Source: Sinonovacula constricta | Taxonomy: Eukaryota; Mollusca; Bivalvia; Cardiida; Solecurtidae | Reading direction: 5' to 3' | Assembly (NCBI GenBank): GCA_007844125.1 | Contig: CM017571.1 | Coordinates: forward strand, 30,592,856 to 30,656,855 | Length of the DNA: 64,000 bases | Shown: positions 59,835 to 64,000 of the stretch, in pieces | Position numbering within the stretch: the first letter of the stretch is position 1 | How the letters are laid out: each line of letters opens with the position of its first letter | The notes under the pieces: generated by a model | Database searches by the model: none | The model's input: the letters and a program-made list of their open reading frames with translations, nothing else | Told to the model about the DNA's origin: nothing | Program-made: the position numbers and the translations under genes

Positions 59835-62800
59835 ATGAAGAAGAAACTGAAAAATGTTTGTTTTCTGAAGTACACCTACCTCTGCCTGGTCACCACCTGG
59901 CATGAAGCGTTTGAATATGAGGTTCCTGTACAGCCTCGCGTTCAATAAAGCGGAAGATCATATTTGTGACATCTTCGAAACTCTCTGTGTCCATGTTCTC
60001 CATAATCATATCATATGTGTTGGTGTCACTGATGAAGGAAGGAGCAGAGGCCCGAGTAGTTGGCACCACATTTCTGCTGCAGTGTCATGTGGATACCCTC
60101 TGCAAGGGCATACACGGCATTCATCGTTGGGATAACGTATATGTCCTGCATCACAAGGTCACGACCTGGAAAGTATATTTAATAGCTGGTGAAATTGAAA
60201 ATAAAATGAATAATAAAATAGACTTATAAGCACTTTCTAAAACAAGAATCTCTTGTATATGACATTGCTTAATCTGATCAGTCTTAGCTCAGTATAAAAG
60301 GGGGTTAAACAGAATTTGTATAACCACCATTAATTGGACAACTCATTTTATGTTACAAAAGAGCTATTATAAGGAGTGTGAACAAAAAACATGTTGAGAA
60401 TCAATAAAATATGAAATGAGCTTTATTTGGAACTCTAAATAGATATCTTACAAAGGGGTGCCCATGGCCCAGTGGCTATGTTCACTGTCTTGTAACTCCG
60501 CAGCCATCATCTTGTGGATTAAAGTCCTGGATGGAGCTGAAACTTTCATGTGGGATGGTCTTCCAACTGACCTGCTATGGAGCAGTGGTTCGACACAGAC
60601 ATTTGTCTGGGATCTACTAATTAATGGATGTTGCCAATATGATCATCAATCATTGCATTGGTGTAATGTAACAAAAGAATAAATCTTACCAATTCTCCTG
60701 GTATTTGGGTTCTGACAGGCCACAGCATATTTGTATGTTCCAGGCAGGTTACACTGGTAGAAGCTCTCATAGAACTCTTTGAGCCAGGGGTTAGGATGAC
60801 TGATGGTGGGAATTTGGTTCTCCAGATACAGTCTGAAGGACTCCAAGTCATACGGCCCCTCTGACATGAAGCTTATGCTTCCTAGGGGGGCCTCCCTACC
60901 ATGGACAGGGATGGTCCAAGGGTTGTTGGTCAGGAAGATGAGGTCTGCTGCTTTAATTCTGGAGTTTTTCTGATCCAGTAGAGCCTCAATGTTACTATCT
61001 GGAGGGCTGAATACTGCCACTACATGTGTGGTAGACTGCAGAATGTAGTCCATGATTTGACTGGCATGACCATCTGTCTCAAACTCGTACGAAGCTCCGA
61101 TGCATATGCCCATGTCCTCAGCATATTTCCTGAATTCCCTCACACCAGATCTGCTACCCTCCTCAGGTGCATTGACTGTTATGATGTAATCAAACCTTAG
61201 GTATCTTGCCAGCTTAGCCATAGCCTCTGCAACTCGACTATTTGATGGGATGGTGCGAAAAAATGTATTGAATATCTCTTTGTTGTCCAGGACTGGAGAC
61301 GTGGCGCCAGGGGACACAAGCGGAATGCCAAACCTCTGGAGGATCTGGGCCACGCTGATGGTGCTGGCACTGTCATAGGACAGCCATCCCATCAGGTCAC
61401 CCATGTCCATATTAACTACATCTAGGCTGGTATCAGGCTGGGGCAGGGCACCAGAGTAGATGCCAGTAACAATAGCTGATGCTCTGATTGGATCAGTGCA
61501 GCCATCAAAGCCAATACCACCGAGAGTGACGTTATTTAACTTGACATCAGCCTGGCCACTGTTGACTCTTTCAAGGGCATATCTAAAAGCTTCTGTGTAC
61601 TGGAAACCATTAACTCGTCGAATGTCGGAGCAACTGTAAGGGGTGTCACCACGCTTATGCACATCAAAGATTCCTGAAAGTAAATATGGTGGATAAGCAT
61701 TGGTAATGATTTCACATCTTAAATGTCATCAAACAAATTGATTTGTTTTGGAAAGTTTCTTTTTTCTAGAAATGGTTCAATTCACGTTATGGATGAACTT
61801 AATTCAAATTTATAATACATCATTTCTTTTAATATTAACAATATTTTAATGACATAATGTTGATCAGCAGCCATCTTCATATAGGTGAGAATGTGCTTAT
61901 TTAAGCTGTGTCTAAATTAGCTGGGCATTTTAAGAATGTCAAAAGAAAGACACATAATATAAGGAATAAAATAACAATGATTCTTTCACACCACAACAGA
62001 ATATAGGTATATATGGATATATCTTACCTGGAATAAGGATATCACCAGGCACGTAGAGGAACTTCTGGTAGCGGAACAGATACAAACACTCCATACAGAT
62101 GCCCTCACACATCGACGGCACCTGGCTGTATAGAGTGTTTCTTGCCAGACGGAATCCCTCCATGTATAAAAAGTCATTAAGGGGTTTGTAGTCGCCTACC
62201 TGTGGTTGTCATGGAAACAGAAAGTGATAACTCAAAATAAATTGAACCATTACAATAAATCATTTTTTCACAGTAATAAATTAGTCCTCATCATTTTAAA
62301 ATCAGAATCTGAAAAGTGCTGGAATTAACAAACTTTAACACTTTTTACTTGCATTAAAAACATGCATGAAGAACACCCAAATTTACAACACTTCTTTTTA
62401 AACAACTACCTGAGGGCATATCCCTCTTTGAAATTTTAATGTTTTCATTACCATATTTATTTACAAAAAATTAACTCAACTTGGTAAGACAACACACAAC
62501 ATAAACAAATCATCTCTTCATATACTTACTCCAGAAATGCAACTATGAAAGGAATGGAAAAAGTCATCCTCCATTAGGATTTGAACTACAGACCTCCACA
62601 ATACTAGCAATGCACTCTACCAACTGAGCTATAGAGGCTCAGTGATTAAACTACTGGTAAAACAGCTACACTCCTCCCTCCTTACACAATAACACTCACC
62701 TTGAATCTCATCCTTAGTACTACTCTACAGCACCGTTGCAAATCACAAGACAAACAACTGCTGCAGTATGTCATGGCACCAAATGTAACAATAGTTAAAG

Positions 62801-63092
62801 TGAGCCTACACTGGGATTCGAACCCTCCGCAATACTAGCGGGTCACTCTACCAACTGAGCTAAAGAGGCTCTAGGTTCAAACTACTTATGAAACTACTAC
62901 ATAACCTTACCATCTTAAATGGTGTATCATCCATGTATTGATAGTTGTAGTATTTATATGGAATATTGCCCATGCGGTCCATAAAGCTGTACAGGGTGTC
63001 TTCATCAAGGAAACTGACTTCTGATATCTTTTGTTGTAGAACCATCCCCTTATTGGCTGCATTGATAAACTCACCACAGATTCCTTGATAGG
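49912..63092 (-). CDS. gene 2: class C GPCR with at least four tandem VFT modules (5' end outside window)
   Basis: Ten exons, listed 5' to 3': E1 63092-62911, E2 62199-62028, E3 61673-60690, E4 60165-59880, E5 57474-57308, E6 56796-55457, E7 55029-53534, E8 53116-52277, E9 51550-51320 and E10 50030-49912. Order: end of VFT-a, linker, VFT-b, linker, VFT-c, linker, VFT-d, linker, 7TM, tail. About 1935 residues are in the window; known class C receptors usually have one VFT. It should be a plasma-membrane receptor with a very long ectodomain. Seven single-base +1 frame changes occur in E4, E5, E7, E8 and E9; removing their count makes the length exactly divisible by three (5808). Whether the gene is functional as assembled is therefore open. 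Confidence 0.88.
50292..50850 (+). repeat. 20-bp minisatellite, about 28 copies
   Basis: The unit is CTCAATGACAGAGATAAGCA, with variants AAGTT and CTAAG. It lies in the intron between E9 and E10 of gene 2. Continuous direct repeats without spacers exclude a CRISPR array. Confidence 0.97.
51320..51550 (-). CDS. gene 2 E9: TM6-TM7 and start of tail
   Basis: Acceptor TTGGCAG before 51550 and donor GTGGGC after 51320; 231 nt. It encodes GVVLTIPSWMVWCIVSCLGE (TM6), VAIGLLYNASVMLMCGP (TM7) and a basic KYQHRLNEAERQSQLALSQR helix. Joined to E8, the frame needs a one-base skip within the first ~12 bases (TGGTTGGTTGGCTGG). After that the length matches gene 1 TM6 residue for residue. The class C FxPK motif is replaced by CGPLRKLYLL. 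Confidence 0.85.
52090..52255 (+). mobile_element. SINE family 1 (intron)
   Basis: GCAAGGGTTCAATTCTCGGC carries the B-box, then GGTTTGTCAGCTTACCTGCA, ATGGTTCTACCCAGACATAA and CCACCAATAATAAGCTTGAC. It ends about 20 bp from the E8 donor. Confidence 0.8.
52277..53116 (-). CDS. gene 2 E8: last linker and TM1-TM5
   Basis: Acceptor TTGTTACAG before 53116 and donor GTTTGT after 52277; 840 nt. It opens IGTSSSGEINIDTRLYEG, as expected at the VFT-linker joint, and reaches SLPLSRCP. A +1 change near 53027-53009 (TAG at 53014-53012 in the first frame) leads to STCRCIDNTPTPF and the 7TM. TM1-TM5 include IVATLAGLGAFSSFCMFIYL, EEVCAIRRFCLGFLYSICY (TM3 Cys), VQVMINAEWLI and SNVYVMVLIGLCVLVGLCAF. The alternative unshifted start has no resemblance to the other linkers. 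Confidence 0.88.
53534..55029 (-). CDS. gene 2 E7: linker and membrane-proximal VFT-d
   Basis: Acceptor AATTTCATGTCAG before 55029 and donor GTATGT after 53534; 1496 nt, phase 0 at both ends, two bases over a multiple of three. The linker IGSYNDSHYLKMDVRY has CDLPGACTC, then VFVSDIHKR. Two +1 changes follow: one at 54850-54825, before WHCGAIDTG, and one at 54738-54715, before VCKLGGVALDTC. The rest is open to the end. Ligand-site residues of glutamate receptors are kept: SATS, VPPD, ENTYG and IGSDTW. This is the only module with all of them. Confidence 0.9.
55457..56796 (-). CDS. gene 2 E6: VFT-c, intact
   Basis: Acceptor GTACTTTCAG before 56796 and donor GTAAGT after 55457; 1340 nt, phase 1 in and 0 out, no frame problem. 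It encodes a whole VFT: LFDIHKMGGTPFTCGEING, LGSLIFDTC, YIGPMSSEASIRVADIL, YGASSLELRNK, RTVPADDKQARAL, AFIGTDKWGFG, NPWFKEYYEYAHNC and QDPYALYVINAVFSTALG. The binding-site Tyr is Phe (GEFG) and Thr is Ser (GASS), so ligand choice may differ from VFT-d. Confidence 0.95.
57308..57474 (-). CDS. gene 2 E5: cysteine linker between VFT-b and VFT-c
   Basis: Acceptor TTGTTCCAG-like before 57474 and donor GTAAATT after 57308; 167 nt, phase 1 out. It encodes YEGDQLDIPLGDTLKNMYEN, the three-Cys patch CIGQCSQC and EFMYIAGDVHIG. Homology to the other linkers (IGSY, IGTS, VGDY) predicts an ATT GGC start in phase 0, which meets TGA at 57462-57460. A one-base skip in the first ~12 bases gives IG(S/Q)YEGD. 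Confidence 0.82.
57535..59225 (+). repeat. ~38-bp minisatellite derived from SINE tail, ~45 copies
   Basis: The unit is built from GACACATTAAGCTGTTATTG and GTGGAGGAAGACCCCA. Single units match the tail of SINE family 1 (AGCTTTTGGTGGAGGAAGACCCC-like). The array runs straight into a SINE body at 59216-59390. It lies in the intron between E4 and E5 of gene 2. Open frames through it are artefacts. Confidence 0.95.
59216..59390 (-). mobile_element. SINE family 1 body at end of the array
   Basis: CGCAGGTCTGGGTTGATCCA, CAACCTCAGGTCATCTGGAA, GGGATTTTTACCTACACTCT and CAGCAACTACAATGGGCAAA. Its tail end is replaced by the amplified 38-bp units. Confidence 0.7.
59795..59843 (+). repeat. (GCT)n(GAT)n microsatellite
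   Basis: Perfect GCT repeats pass into GAT repeats and GAAGAAG, about 35 bp from the E4 donor. Confidence 0.95.
59880..60165 (-). CDS. gene 2 E4: end of VFT-b, two +1 frame changes
   Basis: Acceptor ATACTTTCCAG before 60165 and donor GTAGGTG after 59880; 286 nt, phase 1 in. It begins GRDLVMQDIYVIPTMNAVYA and reaches GLC. The frame then ends in TGA at 60028-60026. The next frame continues FISDTNTYDMIMENMDTESF and MIFRFIER. A second change near 59946-59925 gives RNLIFKRFMPGGDQAE. Each piece aligns in order with the end of VFT-a, VFT-c and VFT-d, so all three frames are former or actual coding sequence. Confidence 0.8.
60455..60670 (+). mobile_element. SINE family 1 (intron)
   Basis: CCCATGGCCCAGTGGCTATG (A-box region), GGATTAAAGTCCTGGATGG, CCAACTGACCTGCTATGGAG, GTGGTTCGACACAGACATTT and TTAATGGATGTTGCCAATAT. 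It ends beside the E3 donor. Confidence 0.75.
60690..61673 (-). CDS. gene 2 E3: VFT-b, lobes 1 and 2, intact
   Basis: Acceptor TTACTTTCAG before 61673 and donor GTAAGAT after 60690; 984 nt, phase 1 in and out, no frame change. It encodes IFDVHKRGDTPYSCSDIRR, LGGIGFDGCTDP, VAQILQRFGIPLVSPGATS, RTIPSNSRVAEAM, FLTNNPWTIP, NPWLKEFYESFYQCNLPG. The binding-site Asp of VPxD is Asn, the Tyr is lost (EEGSRSG) and the Asp of IGSDxW is Asn. Amino-acid binding of the glutamate type is therefore unlikely here. Confidence 0.94.
62028..62199 (-). CDS. gene 2 E2: cysteine linker between VFT-a and VFT-b
   Basis: Acceptor ACAACCACAG before 62199 and donor GTAAGAT after 62028; 172 nt, phase 0 in and 1 out. It encodes VGDYKPLNDFLYMEG, the three-Cys patch CEGICMEC and QKFLYVPGDILIPG. 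Same layout, phases and C-x3-C-x2-C spacing as E5. Confidence 0.92.
62568..62640 (-). repeat. tRNA-like repeat, copy 1
   Basis: On the minus strand GAGCCTCTATAGCTCAGTTG and GTAGTTCAAATCC form A- and B-box-like parts. The acceptor stem pairs poorly and the anticodon loop lacks the expected U33. A tRNA-derived repeat, not a working tRNA. Confidence 0.6.
62802..62871 (-). repeat. tRNA-like repeat, copy 2
   Basis: The minus strand reads GAGCCTCTTTAGCTCAGTTG to GGGTTCGAATCCCAGTG and TAGGCTC. The acceptor stem pairs six bases (GAGCCT with AGGCTC) and the T arm is perfect, but the anticodon loop is non-standard. Same family as copy 1, 240 bp away, same orientation, in one gene 2 intron. Confidence 0.6.
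62911..63092 (-). CDS. gene 2 E1 (first exon in window): end of VFT-a
   Basis: Acceptor TTTTACCTATCCTGCAG before 63092 and donor GTAAGGT after 62911; 182 nt, phase 1 in and 0 out. It encodes YQGICGEFINAANKGMVLQQ, SFLDEDTLYSFMDRMGNIPY and YNYQYMDDTPFKM. This matches the last part of the other VFT modules, with the Cys of GMC/GLC. The rest of VFT-a must lie beyond 64000, since 63093-64000 holds no matching exon. An alternative acceptor at 63164 would add about 24 codons. Confidence 0.8.
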
Positions 63093-63459
63093 CTGCAGGA
63101 TAGGTAAAATACTCCTTAGTGTTAATGTATTGTATGTTTTGTTTTTTGTTGCATTCCATACCTGGATATCAATATTGCCTTTTAAGCATTTGCACTAAAT
63201 GATTATATAGCTAAATACACAAGTTTTGTATGATTTGGACCATGTGGTCAATGTTATTGCTAAGCCACAAAAAATGTATTACTTCAATACACATGACTAT
63301 GCAAGGGTAGCAAGATTTCTTCTTTAGATGATTGTTCAGGTAAGCCTTTTGAAAATATGAAAAGGTTAATTGATAAGATTTTAATTTTGTAACCATGACC
63401 ATCCCTACTGTAAAGACTGAATTCAACAAAACTGTCCATAGACATAAACTGTAGCATTA

Positions 63460-63910
63460 CCTGCCCTTATGAACTGGGTTCCCTGTATGATAGTGATCAA
63501 GTATTCCAAGTTTTATATAAATTTTTTGATGGTTTTCTGGATATAGCCATTAACAAAAACCATAACCAACACAGAAAAATATAAATTGCAAAAAAAGAGC
63601 ATATATCTGTCAAATAAGATTTACCTGCCCACCTAAAATGGGCTTCTATTTGGATAGCAAGCAAGCATTACCAGTTAGAAGTGAGCATCTTTGATGTTTC
63701 TGAGGGAAATGCACCTTAACAAAAACCTTATCCAATACAGACAATTTTACATAAAAAAGAGACATAACTCTGCTAAAATTATTTTGTGGGTTATTTGCCC
63801 TTTTGAGATGGGTTTCCCTTCAATAGCTAACGAGTGTTCCAAGTTTGAAATAAATATTTTCAATGGTTGTCACAGAATGAATCTAAACAAAAAGCCAAGA
63901 GAGATGCCAA
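63460..63910 (+). repeat. dispersed repeat, two partial copies
   Basis: Both halves carry a GTTCCAAGTTTGAAATAAAT-like core, GATGGTT(T/G)TC and CATATCTGTC/CATAACTCTGC text (63480-63620 and 63700-63890). Related to 25010-25440. Not coding. Confidence 0.55.
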
Positions 63911-64000
63911 TTAATGCTTACAAAGAAGGTTATGCATGACAATAGCTGCTCATTTTTTTTTAAAAAAATGGACAATAATGTTAATTCACCCTCATTAAAA

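Noticed and set aside
59880..60030. Programmed +1 shift exactly at TGA-C, as in antizyme
   Set aside because: In several cases the first frame ends in TGA followed by C, but homology (for example WHCGAI before the stop at 54810) places the shift upstream of the stop. Skipping one base at TGA-C always gives GAC, so the pattern carries no weight.
62802..62871. Functional tRNA gene
   Set aside because: The anticodon loop lacks U33 and a regular stem, and a diverged second copy lies 240 bp away, which points to a repeat.
21887..63092. Both receptor loci as one giant gene
   Set aside because: Gene 2 has its own tail and stop at 49912, and gene 1 has its own signal peptide at 41245.

Overview
The window looks like nuclear DNA of an invertebrate animal, most likely a bivalve mollusc. 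The reasons are large introns with GT-AG borders, AT-rich non-coding DNA, very many tRNA-derived SINEs, long tandem-repeat arrays and decayed retroelements. The species assignment is inference; nothing in the window names it.

All convincing genes are on the minus strand and are two neighbouring class C G-protein-coupled receptors arranged head to tail. Gene 2 enters from the right edge and runs from 63092 to 49912. Gene 1 runs from a non-coding first exon near 43.6 kb, through its ATG at 41245, to about 21.9 kb. Gene 1 has the usual single extracellular Venus-flytrap (VFT, ANF-receptor/LIVBP-like) module, then a Thr-rich stalk, seven membrane helices and a cytoplasmic tail. Its seven coding exons keep one frame (2982 nt, 993 residues).

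Gene 2 is the notable object. Ten exons encode at least four consecutive VFT modules (the first is cut by the window edge), each followed by a short three-cysteine linker, before one 7TM domain and a short tail. The module exons start and end in the same intron phase, so whole modules can be duplicated without breaking the frame. Only the membrane-proximal VFT keeps the amino-acid-binding residues typical of metabotropic glutamate receptors. Five gene 2 exons (E4, E5, E7, E8, E9) contain seven apparent single-base frame changes, all of the +1 kind, while gene 1 has none. They may be assembly errors, allelic decay or recoding.

Layout: 1-12.6 kb is non-coding, with a tandem array (3.9-5.1 kb), dispersed repeat tails and SINEs. 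At 12.6-17.7 kb there is a degenerate Ty3/gypsy-like element abutted by a second, 5'-truncated reverse-transcriptase element. The interval from about 4.36 to 18.68 kb is flanked by inverted copies of the same tandem arrays. Gene 1 lies at 21.9-43.6 kb; its introns hold a 1.6-kb 12-bp minisatellite, a 2.5-kb hAT-like transposon with 8-bp target duplication, GATGG-like, 29-bp and 60-bp arrays, and SINEs. The intergenic region is 43.7-49.9 kb. Gene 2 lies at 49.9-63.1 kb; its introns hold a 20-bp array, a 1.7-kb SINE-derived array and two tRNA-like repeats.

Exon borders are my own reading from splice consensus, phase arithmetic and alignment between the modules by eye. No database search was possible.
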